Made by a program: the position numbers and the translations under genes. This document shows, piece after piece, positions 1 through 12,820 of a stretch of DNA of 64,000 bases; positions within the stretch are counted from its first letter, which is position 1, and each line of letters starts with the position of its first letter. The notes under the pieces were generated by a model. That model had not been told where the DNA came from, made no database searches, and saw only the letters and a program-made list of their open reading frames with translations. The stretch lies in assembly GCA_021234155.1 (NCBI GenBank), contig JAJEKV010000033.1:3885454-3949453 (forward strand). The letters run 5' to 3'. Origin of the DNA: Isoetes taiwanensis (lineage: Eukaryota; Streptophyta; Lycopodiopsida; Isoetales; Isoetaceae).

Positions 1-750
1 ATAAAAACCTGGGCCGCTTTTAGAAAAGCATTCGAGTCGCACAACTTGCATGCAAATTATTATCCAGATCTTAAAAGACAGTGGGATCTTTTTAAGCAAG
101 GGGAACATGAATCGGTACATTATTTTTATTCCAAGTTCTCCTACTTAGCGGTACAGATGGGAGAATTACAGCCAGGAGGACTATCTGAAAGTGAAGTGAC
201 GCGAAAATTTGTAGCTGGACTACGAGATCCATTATATGCAGAGCTATGTTTTGCAGAACCATCGACTATTGATGAAGCGGTGCGAAAGGCTGAAGCTGCA
301 GAGATGAAACTCAATCCCAGTATAATGCGGTATGATATTTGGGAGGGGTACCCTCAGGAGAAGAATTTTAAGCCAGATAATGGCAAGGTATCTGAACGAG
401 AGAATAAGAGATATCGAGTAAGTCCCTTGCTTGGCAATGATGAAACCCGTACGAAGGGAAGCAATGGAGAACGCGAGATGGCCAAAGTACTGGCAAAAGT
501 ACCCCCGGGAGGATGTTTTATATACGGAGGTCCTCATTATAAGAATCAATATCCAAAAGCTATATCCAAAGGGGATCCTGAGCAATCAAAGGAAGATACT
601 CGAGCAAAAGCCCGAACATCTGCGCAGATAGCCCATGTTCGTGTTGCAGAAGAAGTTCCTGAAAGTTCCCATGCTAAGTTTGACAAAGAAAAGGCGGAAG
701 CCTATGAAAGAAGTCGTCTTCAAATCGGCTATTTGGGTAAAGATAAGTAG
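1..750 (+). pseudogene. Ty3/gypsy-type gag fragment with damaged zinc knuckle
   Basis: The frame is open from the first base, so the start lies outside the window. The first ~100 residues show the retrotransposon gag pattern: an early Trp-Ala-Ala-Phe, then Tyr-Pro-Asp, a QGEHESV segment and Phe-Val-Ala-Gly-Leu. This protein would form the particle around the element's RNA. Near codons 155-170 of the frame lies CFIYGGPHYKNQYP, which fits a CCHC zinc knuckle in which the second and fourth Cys have become Tyr (TGT to TAT or TAC). Two of four zinc ligands are therefore missing. The frame ends with a Lys-rich tail at 750 and no protease, reverse transcriptase or integrase follows. It is either a decayed copy or part of a gag-only, non-autonomous element. 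The family call is confident; functional status is probably dead. Confidence 0.75.
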
Positions 751-860
751 AGTAAAACGTCTGTGTAGACATGTGTTTGTTGAATGGTTTGAGCATTGTA
801 TTCATTTGAATTGAGATAATGAAAGTTTTTTTTCAAATGAATGTTGCTCTAGAGTTTAGA

Positions 861-2585
861 AGGGGGCAACTGTGACTGCAGCACAGAAGCCAGACCCTTA
901 GAATTATAAGACAGATGGTAAGTTTACTAGCCTAGAAGAAATCCTTTCAAAGCAGATAGTCAGGTGACTAGCTTGGAAAGAAAGGTGGTTATTCCAGCAA
1001 AGCGGATAGTCAATTGACTAGCTTTGGGAAAGATGGTTACTCCCTTCCGCTTCTTTCTAGCGCCTGGCGCTTAGCGCCTGGCGCCTGCCTGAGGCGCTGC
1101 CTGAGGCCTGCCCGAGCAGATGCAGTGACGGATGGCGTTGGAGCAGCGGCAGTGAAGGATGGCGACCCTGTGTATGCCTGAGTGGGTGTCCGCCTGCGCG
1201 CATACCTGGGGGTGCTGGCGCCTTGGCACAGGGCTGGAGGATAGGTGAGGAGGCACCTCCGATGGGCGACTTCCCTGAGCGGTTTTTCTGAGCGCCGCCT
1301 TCCCTGCGCGTCTGGGCGATTGGCGTTGGGGGCGTCTGTTTTCCAGCACCCAGTTGTGAAGAGGTTACGGTTCGGAGCTGCTTGGTGAAGCCTTGTCTGC
1401 TGGAGGTATGAAGGTATGCTTGTTGCTTGTGCAACAGCATGGATTTTTGGATCGGTGAGCAGCCATAGTCATCCTGGCAACGGTTTTTTCCCAGGTGGTT
1501 TTTAATCCGGGTCAGGATGGTTGTGTTCTAGCTCACGTTGTGCTTTGGTTTAAGGGCTTCGGCCCATGTTCTTGTTTGGACTTCGGTCCAGGACTTCGGT
1601 CCCTTATGTACTTGGTCCCATAACCCGATTGGGTTCCGTGGACGTTAAAAATTTTTTCCTTCCTTCCTTTCCTAAGGCAGATGATCGAGGACGATCAGCC
1701 TTGGGAAGGGAGGGAATTGATATGGCACTAGCTTGGGGGCGTGGCTCAGAGGAATGATTTGCAGAGACAAACACAGAGGCAAGGAATTTGGATGAATATT
1801 TTGATTGTTAACTTTAGGAGCTTTTAAAATTAACTTAAGAGAACCATTGAAATATTAAAAGTTTTAAAGCAAAGGAACCATTGAAATTCTAAACAATCGA
1901 ATAAATGAACGAAATAGCAAACAGAAGCCTTTTGTGTCGTTAAAGTAGAAAAAAATTGAAAACTTTCTGGAAATAGCTCCTGGATCAATGGAATTGGCCA
2001 GATGGCAGAGAAGGGTGCCGGATTTAGGCCAAAAGGTAAGGGAAACCCCCGATTTAGATCTGTAACAGCTTTTTAGAATAGTATACACAGGAATCGATCT
2101 GCAGAATTAGAGAAGCTGGAAGTGTTCGCTTGAGGCGGATAGCCTGATCGTCCAAACCTGCTATAGAATTACTAGAAAATTGTTATTTGAATGTTTCCTT
2201 AGCTCTAGATAAAAATTCCAGAGAATCCCAGAGAGGCTATCCAGCTGGTTAGCAGACTCTCAGAATTGGGAGGAATTTGAGCTTAGACTGTTTGTAAATC
2301 AGAGCCCGGTTGGGTGGAAAAGTTGTGCCGGAAGAACTTGATCTGGAGTTCTAGATCATTTTGATTAACTGTGTTTGACAGTTTTGCAGGCAGAAAAGAC
2401 CGTTTGTATCAAATGGATCAAAATTATGATCTGAAGGACAATCTTTCACAATTAATCGTCACACAATCTAGGCAGAGCATTTTTGTTGAATGTAGAAAGC
2501 ATTTTTTTTCTAAGTCCCAGCTATGCCTCTATTTAAAGAACACCTATTTATGTATCCAACTAGTGTAGATTGTGCCCTTCTACAA
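861..2585 (+). mobile_element. Possible polypurine tract and LTR after the gag fragment
   Basis: A purine run ending agaaggggg lies about 110 bases after the gag stop and is followed by TGTGACTGCAG, the usual order of polypurine tract then LTR. A TATTTAAA box sits at 2530-2537, and a plausible end (cttctaca) lies near 2583. The interval includes a GC-rich patch of gcgcctggcgc repeats (1056-1110) and degenerate ~67-bp repeats at 910-1045. No matching second LTR is in the window, so the boundaries and the LTR call itself are tentative. Confidence 0.25.
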
Positions 2586-5339
2586 TTCTTTTAAAATAAT
2601 AATGCAGTAATCCTTCTATACCACAAGCAACAATGAACAACATAGCAGATAAAAACGGAAATAGATGAGGAAAGGACTATTGTTATAAAACATCCTAGAA
2701 TTTACTTTGCAGCAGATGCAATGATGTTTAACTTGCAAGAAGCCAAATATTGTGTTTATACCAATGAATAGAATAGAATAAAATTTTATATTATAAAGTT
2801 TTAGTGTATATCTGTTGTGAATCATGACGCAAATTAGACAACTCATATTGGCCTTCTAGATCAGATGGCCATGAATCGTGGAAGAAATGGGGAAAAGGAG
2901 AAAAGTAAAGGAAAAAATGGGATGAATGGGAGGGAAAAGGGAAAGAGGAATATAAGGATTTTTTTTTATTTTTCTTTTTTGGAACGGGGGGAGCAAAAAA
3001 GCCAAAAAAAAAAGGGGGAGGAAAATTGGAGGGGAGAAAAAAAAGAAAAAGGGTACAAATGTGCACAAACTTTATACAACCCATGCTTAGTCTCTAGTAT
3101 ATATTATACATTTCGACGTCCATGGGGACCAATTGACTATGGGACCCATACAATTGAGCTAGTATAAACATAGGACTCGTTTCTTTTGCTATTATATGTT
3201 CACCATATTAGATCCACGACTATTGATTCTTCTTGATGCCCCCATACGACAGCTATAAATATAATAATTAAGAGAAAAAAAATGAGATGTAAAATGAAAT
3301 GCCTTTGCAGCCTTCGCCCTTATTTAAGCCACATGCAAAAGAAAGATCTTAATTCTAATTAATACCAACGAAAATGCACATAAAACACACCCAGAGCAGA
3401 ATTGGATAACTTAACTTGGAAAAAGACATGTTGACATGTTACATGTCTATCCAATAATGGGAATTCCATGGTCGTCGATTATAGCACGCATCTATCCTAC
3501 ATAAAAAAAAAAAAAAAAACACAGGGCAAGAATGTAGCTTCAACTCCTGCTATTATACCCACTTTTGTAGACCAGTTTGTAAATGTGAACATCCATGTTG
3601 AATATGAGGTAATGTAATATTTCTATGGTATGAGGTTGCCAGGTAATGTAATAGAAGCGGCAGATCTATTTTCCCTGATCCGAGCTGCCTTCTGGAGGGC
3701 CACCACATGGCTCTGCCACATCGGTACAAAGAGGAGGCGGCAGGATTTGGGGAACAATCCGGGGTAGCGAAGAATCAGATAGGAAATTTGGCTACACAGG
3801 TGTAGTCTGTGAGGCTGCTTAATTGGATAAGCCTTGGTGCTATTAGATGGTAATTTGTTCAAGGCGGTGTCTATTTTCTGGAAAGGAGATGAAACTCAAA
3901 GAGTAAATCCCAATTGAATATGTAGCAAAATAACAGGGGGTTCCAAGGGGATTTGATATGGACGTAAAAAATAACAATTCCTGAAACCATAGACCATATA
4001 TCCCTAAAACAATTGAATGTGTTGTTATAAAAAAAAAAACATAAATTCAAGATAAGAAAATAATCACATTAACTCACTGGGTATATTGGTTAAGGTAGTC
4101 TTATTAGAACAATGAGTTATTTTGGTAGAGGTTCGAGCCCCCGTATTTCATATTCTAGACAAAGCCGTATAGAGGTTCGATATTCCCTAAAAACCTTAGG
4201 CGAAATTGTATTTCATATTTCAAAATCATAGGCGCCTCCAATCATAAATGACCATAAGCAAAACGAGAGGTGCTAACAGGCCCCAACATACAATCTGAGT
4301 CGTAGGATCGACGAATCCGACGACTGTGGTAGTCGGGGGTGCTTTATATTAAGAGCAATATTGGATTTCTCATAGAATTCCCTCTGACCAAATCTCTGAA
4401 TTAGCTTAAGGGTTTCCTTCAAGTGACACGGTAGGAAGAGCCGAGATGTGTTTGGCTATCTGAGCTTGACTGCCGTGGTATGCAATGGATGTTGCTACTG
4501 GATTCCTACCTGTGCTCAATCTTTTCCCTTCTGGATGTTCTTACAAAATAACAATGATGGTAAGCTATGGCTCACCTTCAATAGGGACTCGTTTATGTTA
4601 GTGAGAAAAGTTGTGGCGTTGGAATGCAACAACGTCATATGCTAAACAATAGTCTTACTAGTAATAGCAGGGATGTCCATTAGACTCTACAAAATACATT
4701 CTATGATATTGGAACCTGTGAGTTTCGTTGCAGAGAAGAGTACATGGAGTACTCAAGCTTAAAGGAAGTTTTTATGCAAGTGTTTAGAGAAGCGTGGCTT
4801 GTGACTAGTGAGGTTCTGTATGCCACTGGTATGGACGGTGGTAGGCATGTACCAATAGTTTAGTTACTTAATGTTTCTTAGTATGCTTGCAGTCTTGTCC
4901 CTTACACTGGATCCACCAGCGGGTTCTAGACGAAGTACTGTCTAGATATATATGGTGGGGTGCATCTGCATGGCAGATGCAATGGTGCATGTGGTATATT
5001 CCATATGTGTGTTTTTACACTCAGTCACTACTTCACAGCAACTACTGGATTTGATCTATGCATGTTACTAACACGTGGAATTATGTGCAGGCTGTGTGAT
5101 AGCTGGCAGAGCTTCGTGTTGTATGTAGATATCTAGTAGATGTGTTGTTGTCACCTTGTTGTTTGTATACATGTCTTTCATGTATATAGCCTCGTGGAAG
5201 GCAGTACTTGTTATGTGTACTCTGATGGTTTGATGTGAATACAAATCGAAATTTTGGTAATCAAAATTTTGGTTCGTAATGCTGGGTATCGAGCCTAAGT
5301 TGCGGGAGACCTTAATATGCGGCTTAGACCTTAATAGCT
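2586..5339. other. Non-coding stretch
   Basis: No convincing gene is seen. It holds a purine-rich tract (about 2870-3060), an A run (3502-3519) and AT-rich DNA. The text before 5340 contains TGGGTATCGAGCC, which resembles a decayed tRNA-Met primer-binding site, so the last part may be an old LTR belonging to the gag relic that follows. Confidence 0.4.
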
Positions 5340-6056
5340 GAGATGGAGCACGCTGAGACTAGTGCAGGCGCACACAATGTAGCACGACAAGCGACTCCTA
5401 TGGAGGAACCTGATGTACGAGGGTTGGTTGCTCACATACAAGAAACCTAAAAGAACCTGGAAACCATGCAGACAAAGTGGGGTGAGGACTTCCTGGGCAG
5501 CAGAACCTCAAGGCAGTATTAGACACATAGGCTGCTATGAGAACTATATTGGAGACCCTTGCTAGCAAGGATGACAATGGGAAGTCTGCAGAGAGAGGAA
5601 AATCTTTGACAGTAGTGGTGGGCCCAGATGTACTTGGTACTAGTGCTGCTGTGGAGCAATCACTGTAAAGTTTCAGATTAAGCAAGAAGGACAAACGCAG
5701 TCTTGAATGCACCAAGATCTCGGATTGGGATGGGAAAGATATTGCTCAGGAGGTGATTGTTTGGATTGACAAGCTTGAGACTTTTTTTGAGGCTACCAAG
5801 AAAGGTGATAAGGCCTGATTGTTTATTGCGTAGATGCGGCTAAAATCGGATGCCTATAGTGTTCTACCATGAAGAAGGAGGTTAACACCTGATCTGATTT
5901 TAAGAAGCACTTTATTGGGGAGTATGCACCTCAGCTTGATGCTCGTGATGCGCTTGAGAACCTGCGATACTGTAACCTGACATGTTCTCTCAGTGATATT
6001 CCACTTTCAGGGGAGATGAAGGTTATCTTTAACACTTTGTGTGTTTCGCACCGTTG
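5340..6056 (+). pseudogene. Second Ty3/gypsy-type gag relic
   Basis: Several short frames in sequence give gag-like text: a WDGKDIAQEVIVWIDKLETF block near 5725-5795, then a Trp-Ser-Asp-Phe-Lys-Lys-type block with Phe-Ile-Gly-Glu-Tyr-Ala-Pro near 5890-5935, followed by a Leu-rich segment. This is the order found in retrotransposon gag domains. Many stops and frame changes break it (for example TGA at 5817-5819 and TAG at 5830), so it cannot be expressed as one protein. It is unlike the gag at position 1, so it comes from a different family. Confidence 0.55.
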
Positions 6057-6627
6057 CGAATAGATGCAAATCCACTACTAAGCAGGCATTATATTAATAT
6101 ATTGGACGTTAATAGTGGGTCAAACCTCACAGGTTTTGAACCAAACAAACGCTCGTCGTGGTCCCCGTGATAAATTTCTTGTATTTGCATAATGTTAGAT
6201 GTAGACCAATTATAGCAATCCTAACATGACTTCAATAATGTTTAAGTAAACAATGTGAAAAAATTAGGTAAATAAGAAGATTAGGTAAAACAGACCAAAT
6301 TCACCCGTACTCCAAAGCAAGAACAACCTTCGCTTGCATAGTCTTCCACACATCCTCCAAAGATAACCTCCTGCACAGACATTTCAAGGTCCCGAGAATT
6401 TTGTAAGTTTGAAGCTTGTCAAAGCTAATTCTTTAAGAAAATTGCTAAGTTATGTGTTTGTGAACTTCTACGTTGCTCTAAAAGTTAAAAGTTTATCCAT
6501 CTATCTATCCATTTATTACGTCCCCAAAATATCAGATTCCTATGATTTTGGCGTAGGTGGGCCGGAAGAAGGGAGGTTTTTTTTTTGTTTTTGTATGGTC
6601 TGAGGGGAGTCCGAGTTTTCTCTGTGT
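6057..6627. other. Non-coding stretch
   Basis: Nothing recognised. AT-rich, with short frames that look random. Confidence 0.4.
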
Positions 6628-7335
6628 ATGCCTTGCATGGTCGGAAATAGCGGTGGCTTCGGCTTCCACTGGTCGCTAAGAGCGGCCCGATGGAAGCTGA
6701 CGGAGCAGCCGGAGATGCGCTGCGATCTTCTTCGTGTGGTGGCTAGCGGGTCGTGGAGATGTTGCCGATCAAGGCCGCGCCGTAACCCCATGTCATTAGG
6801 TTCTGTTCCAAAAGATTTGGTGATGCAGGGGAAGCATGAGATGTTGAATTCCTTGGTTTTGTTGCTGTCTTTGCTGTCTGATTCCGCTTGTTGTGAACTG
6901 GAAGGGCTCAACGCACTGAAGATTGGCTTCTTGGGTGTTCTTCAGAGTAGGATTTTGGTGTGTTGGTGTTTTGCTCTCGGGCTTCAGATGGGACTTCCAC
7001 TGCCAGAATTTTGCAAGGTGCTTGCTTGCCAGGTGAAGAAATTTTTCTGTATATTCAAGAAGGAATATGTAGGTGATTCGCGTTTTGTGGCGTGTGGATT
7101 GATTGAGGGTTCCTCAGCTGTGTTATTTGATTATTTGATGGTGGAACGATTCCTTCCGGAGTCTGTGTTCTTTGTGCTGGAGACAGTAGAGACGCATCAA
7201 TCATTTGTTACATCCACGAACTTGCTTGGAAAGTACATCGGTTGTGCGGCTGCTGTTCCAATCGCTACTGTGTGGATGGAGATATGGCTGTTAGAGGGCC
7301 GAGGCGAGGTAGAGTTATACAGTTGGAGTAGTTGA
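6628..7335 (+). CDS. Unrecognised 235-codon ORF
   Basis: An uninterrupted 235-codon frame begins with ATG and ends TGA. I do not recognise the product. The N-terminal 60 residues are Arg-, Trp- and Ser-rich. The middle, about residues 70-130, is Leu/Cys-rich and hydrophobic and could cross a membrane. The C-terminal part has no clear motif. Local GC is higher than in the flanks, which alone lengthens chance frames. No introns or neighbouring partner genes are evident. It may be a piece of an uncharacterised repeat or a chance ORF; conservation in relatives would decide. Confidence 0.22.
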   Translation: MPCMVGNSGGFGFHWSLRAARWKLTEQPEMRCDLLRVVASGSWRCCRSRPRRNPMSLGSVPKDLVMQGKHEMLNSLVLLLSLLSDSACCELEGLNALKIGFLGVLQSRILVCWCFALGLQMGLPLPEFCKVLACQVKKFFCIFKKEYVGDSRFVACGLIEGSSAVLFDYLMVERFLPESVFFVLETVETHQSFVTSTNLLGKYIGCAAAVPIATVWMEIWLLEGRGEVELYSWSS

Positions 7336-8011
7336 AATGCTTTAGGATGGGGCAGCTATGCTTCTTGCAGATGGGAGGCCATGTAAATGTGATTTAGTTT
7401 GCTGTTTTGTGAGGGTACGGCCGTGTTCAATGTAAAAATTTATGGTCTTTATGTGTGACTTGGAGTTCACATACGTATTTCCATGTTGTTTCTTGGTGCA
7501 AATATTTGTGTAATGCGGATCTATTGTTTATTTTGTATGTGTTGTTGTTGATGTACGTATGTGAGGCGTATGGGGAATGTGTTCATATATGGGGGTGTGA
7601 GGTGTAAAATCTGACACCGTTGATCTAGCATATTATGAGGATGATACCTTCATCTCATGAACACAAAAAAACATTAACACATGTTGGCATTAACACATAT
7701 TATAGCTTGTACAAAAGAGGACGTTTTAGGGCAAAAAAAAACCTCCAGTAAAACTAGAACACGGTCGAGGACCGAAGTTTCTAATCTGGAAACACGGTTG
7801 CAATCTTCTAAGTTGGAACACGGTCCGAGGACTCGGGTTTCTAAGCTGAGCATGAGGCATCTTTGTTTCTTCATAAACAATCAGCAGACTCCATCGTATC
7901 CAATGCTGTTACAAATTTTATGTCAGATTAGGTATGTTGTGATTTGCTATAGGTTTAAATTTCCGGCGAAGCTATGGGATGATTATTCCCTTTTTCTTGT
8001 TGGGTGCACAG
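7336..8011. other. Region upstream of the DOG1-domain gene
   Basis: No gene seen. A degenerate ~47-bp duplication around tggaacacggtc / gaggac lies at about 7755-7845. The text just before 8012 (ttcttgttgggtgcacag) looks like a 3' splice site, so the DOG1 gene may have a 5' leader exon further upstream in this interval. Confidence 0.4.
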
Positions 8012-8991
8012 ATGGATGAACCTTCATCTTCAGAAAAGCAGTCTGAAACATGGTGGGAAGGTCTGGAAGGAAGAATCAAACTTATTCGCTCTGCCATATC
8101 TGGCCCTCCGGAATTCCAAATAGTGGAAGATCTTATGTGGAACCTCTATGACCATTACAAACTTCTTCGTCAGGATGAAGGAGATGCGCTGGACATTCTT
8201 TCCGGTAAGTTCACCATCACTATAATCTATATGACACGTTCAAGCATTTTTTGCAGTTTCGTATACATAATCTGTGGCAAAATTTCAATGTCTTTTGCAG
8301 CTTAAACATGATTCCAACAACAATTTCAGTGGATCAATTCACATGGAATCCATATGTTGTAATTGGAATCTAAATTTCTATATTAAGCCAGTGTGATGTC
8401 TCATTCATAAATGAGATGTATTTGTTACTAGGTAAGAAGCATTGCAAGCTTCTGGCTGTACTCTCGTGGCTGGGAGGATGGAGGCCAACTATGGCTGTCA
8501 GACTAGTCTCCTCGGCTTTACGGGCACATGTTCTTTATACAGATTGTGTGTTATCACCTTGCCAGATCTCAGCTATCAAGCTCTTGGATAATTTATTGAT
8601 TAAAAAAGAGCGTAATTTAACAGATGAGCTAACTGCACTACAGGTATACCTATATATCAATTTGTTTTATTCTTTTTTTGTTTATATATCTTTATCTATA
8701 TTTCACTGTTATGTAATGTTTTTGAACATATAATCTATTCTTTTGCAGACATTATGTCAAGCAAAATTTGATTCAGATGGACCATTCAATGAATTTCCTG
8801 AGATCATAGCAGAAGGATTGAAAGAAACGCTACAAGGTGCAGATGAATTGAGATTTAACACTCTAAATGAGTTCATGAACATTCTGAATCCAATTCAAGC
8901 AGCTCAATGCTCCATAGATGCCTATGATTTGCTGTGTGCAATAAAAAGAGTGGGGTTACGAAATCCAGTTCAAAGGAGCAGAACATCATAA
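8012..8991 (+). CDS. DOG1-domain protein, three exons
   Basis: Exons 8012-8204, 8432-8643 and 8749-8991 join in phase (phase 1, then 0) at GTAAGT/AG, GTATAC/AG boundaries and give about 215 residues. The product matches the DOG1 (seed-dormancy control) domain: Trp-Trp-Glu-Gly-Leu near the start, an LYDHYKLLRQDEGDALDIL helix, the hallmark WLGGWRPTMAVRLV in exon 2, an ELTALQ segment, and the closing ILNPIQAAQCSIDAYDLL helix with IKRVG. DOG1 proteins bind heme and act with phosphatases in ABA/dormancy control, and the same domain is the C-terminal half of TGA bZIP factors. No basic-zipper exon is visible upstream, so I call it DOG1-like rather than TGA. The ATG at 8012 directly follows a likely splice acceptor. 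An in-frame ATG at 7979 exists but lies in intron-like sequence. No damage seen. Activity in dormancy is inference from the family. Confidence 0.85.
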
Positions 8992-11900
8992 CAGGAAAAG
9001 TTAATGTCTTGCTTGTATATAGCGTGAATTGCTTGTGTTTGATACTTAACGCAAATTTTGCACTTTTGCATAGTCATTGCCCAGGGAGTTCACGTCAAGG
9101 GGCTGGATTAAGACTTTTAAATTAACTATTTGATATTAGTTCACACTTGCTGTTATAACGGATTAGGGTATACTTGTGCACTCAACCTGTTATCTTTAAT
9201 TTTTTTAAAGGGATTCTATTAAAAGGAGTTCACACCTAACCGATATGATAATATTTTTAACTTAATGGTTCGCACATAATAAGTTACTTAAAAAACTAAC
9301 GTAATGGTAAAATTTTGGGTTGGAAATTGAAGGCTGCAAGCCTTGCAAGACCCTAAACCATGCAAAATAAAGTCCAAAAAAAAGTAGACCTTACAAAACA
9401 AGTCTACATTTTTCATAGCCGTGCAAAATAAAAGTAAAAAAAGAAAAGGCCATGCAACAAAAAGTCTACTTTTGGCATAGCCATGCACTTATACCCTTAT
9501 TTTAAATATATATGTATTATATACGTATTATATATCGACCAACCATTGTACTATTACGATATAGATACCATATATACTAGAGAAATAAAAATTGGAGAAA
9601 TCAAAGAAAGAAGTAAGGAATAATATATATAAAAATAGCAAGAAATTCATCATTTTACATTATAGCATTATAGTTATGGTTTGGCATGGCGGCAAATAAT
9701 ATTGCCAACCGAAATTTGGATTTTAAAAAATTTCATTTGCTTGTAGGAAAATTTTTCCTCTTTTCTTTCTCATATACTTCTGTGTGGCTCTAAATTGTGT
9801 CCCAAATCATCAGATCATGCCCCGAATTCATCAGATCATGCCCCAAATCAACTGGATTGGATCAATCGAATCCATTTGAGACAGCCAGAATGCATGAAAC
9901 AAACTCGAATACAGAATCTTTGAATCAATTTGGGCAGCCAAAATATAAGACAATGCTTCTTGCTGAAGAACGAAATTTTAGAACTGTAAGTTGAGTCTGG
10001 GAAGAGCTGAAATTTAATGATGTTCATACAATCTTTATATGTTAAATATTGCGAGTGCATTGTTAGAAAAAATTAAGGCTGCGCATTGTTACTTTTGTAC
10101 TAACAATGTAAATGAAAGTCTAATTTATATTATGCCATGCAATTTGAAAGTCCACTTTTTAGGGTGACCTTCAAAACAAAGTAAGGGCAACTCTTCAGTT
10201 TCCAACCCTGGCTAAAATTAGAAAAATTATGTTCGAGCTTGACTTCCAACATAATGGTAAGATTATGTTAGCGCTTGACTTCCAATATATGTTCAACTAA
10301 AGACCATCAATAAATAGACGGAACATTATACAAATCGCTACCATTCCAAAAGCAAAACGTAGTATTATATGATATCATGTTGCATCTTATTGCATTACAA
10401 TTGTCAGATGAGGGCATATTCCATACCACATACCCTCATAGTTCATCCCAGCCATACACACATAAGGGATTAATGCACTTAATAAAAATACAATGTTGAC
10501 TTACTAAAAGACAATTCCAGTGCAATAGCAACTTGAATAAACAAGGTGTTGTTGCACAAAGGGTTGCCCGCAAGGAAATGAGAATAGGCAATGGATTCAT
10601 GTTCGAATATGCTAGGTGAGTGATAGTCTAACAAAATAGTCAATCTAGCTTGGAAATGCAACAACTATAGCATGTTTACAACCTCGAGTTTGTATGTGTA
10701 TTTGTGTAGAGTATTCAATATTAGTGATTCAACTAACAAGGGGAGAGTAGAAATAGTGTTGTGTGTAAATATATATGCTAATTTTTTTTCGAAAATCTAT
10801 GTTATGCCACAAAATAGCAGGTGAAAAACCAACAAGAAATAAATTTGTGCAAAACTTGTGCAACCATTTTATGGCAATCCTAGTATGGTTAAGGCATTGA
10901 TAGTGTGGATAAGTAGGCATGGAATAGTATAAAAGAAATTTATGTAGTGGAGAACGGTAAAAGAAAGAATAAAAGTATATAAAAGCATTTAATGAACTTT
11001 ATTTGTAAAAACAAAATTCAACCTGGCATACATATCTCTTTGTAGAAGATAATAAATCATAAATGAAAGTTCAGATTCCAGATATCGGAAGTCAAATTAT
11101 ATAATAATATCTTACCATAATGACAATAGAGTTTAGGAACATAAATAACTTAGGAGCATAGACAAACATGCTTTTAGATTTAATCATTAGATGATTTGAT
11201 CATTACATACTCTCTTATAGCAACAGTGCATTACATGAAAAGTGTAAAACAACAATAGAAATACATAGGAAGCTGAAATCTTTGTTCCTCATATGTCGCA
11301 AATGCTACAAACTTGCCAAAGGTTCAGAGTAATGCCCATAAGCACACAGATAAAAAAAGTAATCATGATCCTAGCTCACCTCTGCATTGGGAATTTGGAG
11401 TCAGATGATTGTACTCAAGCATATAAAATTACATCAGGATGTGGGTAACGAAAACATGCAATGTTCACACAAGTTCCCATTTATAAACTTGTGGAAGACA
11501 AATTTGAGAACGTTTCATTATGACCTCATGATAGGCAAAGGCATGGGAAATTCAAATAGCTCTCTTCTGCCATACAATTTTCATATTGCAGTGCTAGTGA
11601 AGGACAAAGTTGAATTTCCAAACAATGTATCATGTCCTGATGATAGTCTACAAAATTCCAGTAGGCTACACCTGCCATCCTATTCTCACGTTGCATTGCT
11701 GGTTTTCTTTGCAAGGACATGATGGAATGCTTAAAGAGTATGGAAACCTCCTCAATCCCGTTGTCTACTTTTACAGAAATGCTTTGGGGGACTTACCATT
11801 ATATTACATGTCAGAAAGTGGCACAAGTTGTTTCAATGAAGTATAGAATTTCTAAAATTAGTTCCACCATATTGCTCCAAATGTTGAGCCAAGTTCTTTT

Positions 11901-12820
11901 GGATTTGCATCTTCCCATGCTAAAATAAATGTTTCAACGCATATTCAAATATTTGTGATTGAGTAGGCATAGAATACATAGCCATTTATGCATGTATATA
12001 GTGTATTCAACATTAGTACTCTTTGCCTATTTCAAGTTTACTGCTAGCTCCTCTAAGCAGAAAACTTCTGCAGGACTAGCAGCTTGAACATAACAATTTC
12101 AGAATAAAAATATTTTCCTACTCAATATGGAGATGCAACTCTGCTAGTCTTGTGATATGGGGCAATACCAATTCTTCATGTTCATTTTTGCAAGGACACT
12201 CTGATATTGCAAATTACATATTGATACAGAGTTAGCATGGCCCACAGACAGTTCCTTGCTAGAACTCTGACATTGGTTTTTTCTATTATGGCATGAAACC
12301 TCTTGCATATGCACTTATGACAAATCCAAATAACTTCTGAATAACCAGGTCATAATTTGCACTCTCACAATGAAATGACAGTTGCTTGATTCATTTTGTC
12401 CCCATTCCTAAACGGGCCATACTATAGATAGTTTGAATCAAGGGTCCAAAATAAGATAATTCCATTGTCTTAAAGGATCGTTTTGAAATATGAAAACTAC
12501 ATTATACCAGAAGAAAAAGAAAAGCTTGGGTCTTGTGTCAAAATATATAGCAAAATGAAGAGCTTGGATCTTGTTTCAAAATATGCACAACAAAGACAAT
12601 GTGGAGAGCATTTACCACATTCTAAGTTGACTTTTGTGATAGAAGACAGGTAGGATGATAGTATCATTTGGCAGGAAATGATAGTCAAACAAAACTTATT
12701 ATGATGCCAAAAGACGTAAACAATGAACTTGCTAGACACAGAAGAGGGAGAAGGAAAAATTCATGGTCACACATACCACAATATAAATGTAATGTAGACC
12801 GCCACTAACTTATTGGGCTA
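8992..12820. other. Long non-coding stretch
   Basis: AT-rich with no gene I can support. It contains a short tandem repeat of atcagatcatgcccc-type units at about 9797-9850 and a patch (9300-9490) where aagtctac / catgcaa words recur. The 3' end of the DOG1-gene transcript should lie in the first few hundred bases. Frames of up to 111 codons near 11,387-11,930 show no domain. Confidence 0.4.

Noticed and set aside
2791-3167. Lys/Glu-rich and Phe/Pro-rich frames
   Set aside because: Low-complexity purine tract giving long frames on both strands.
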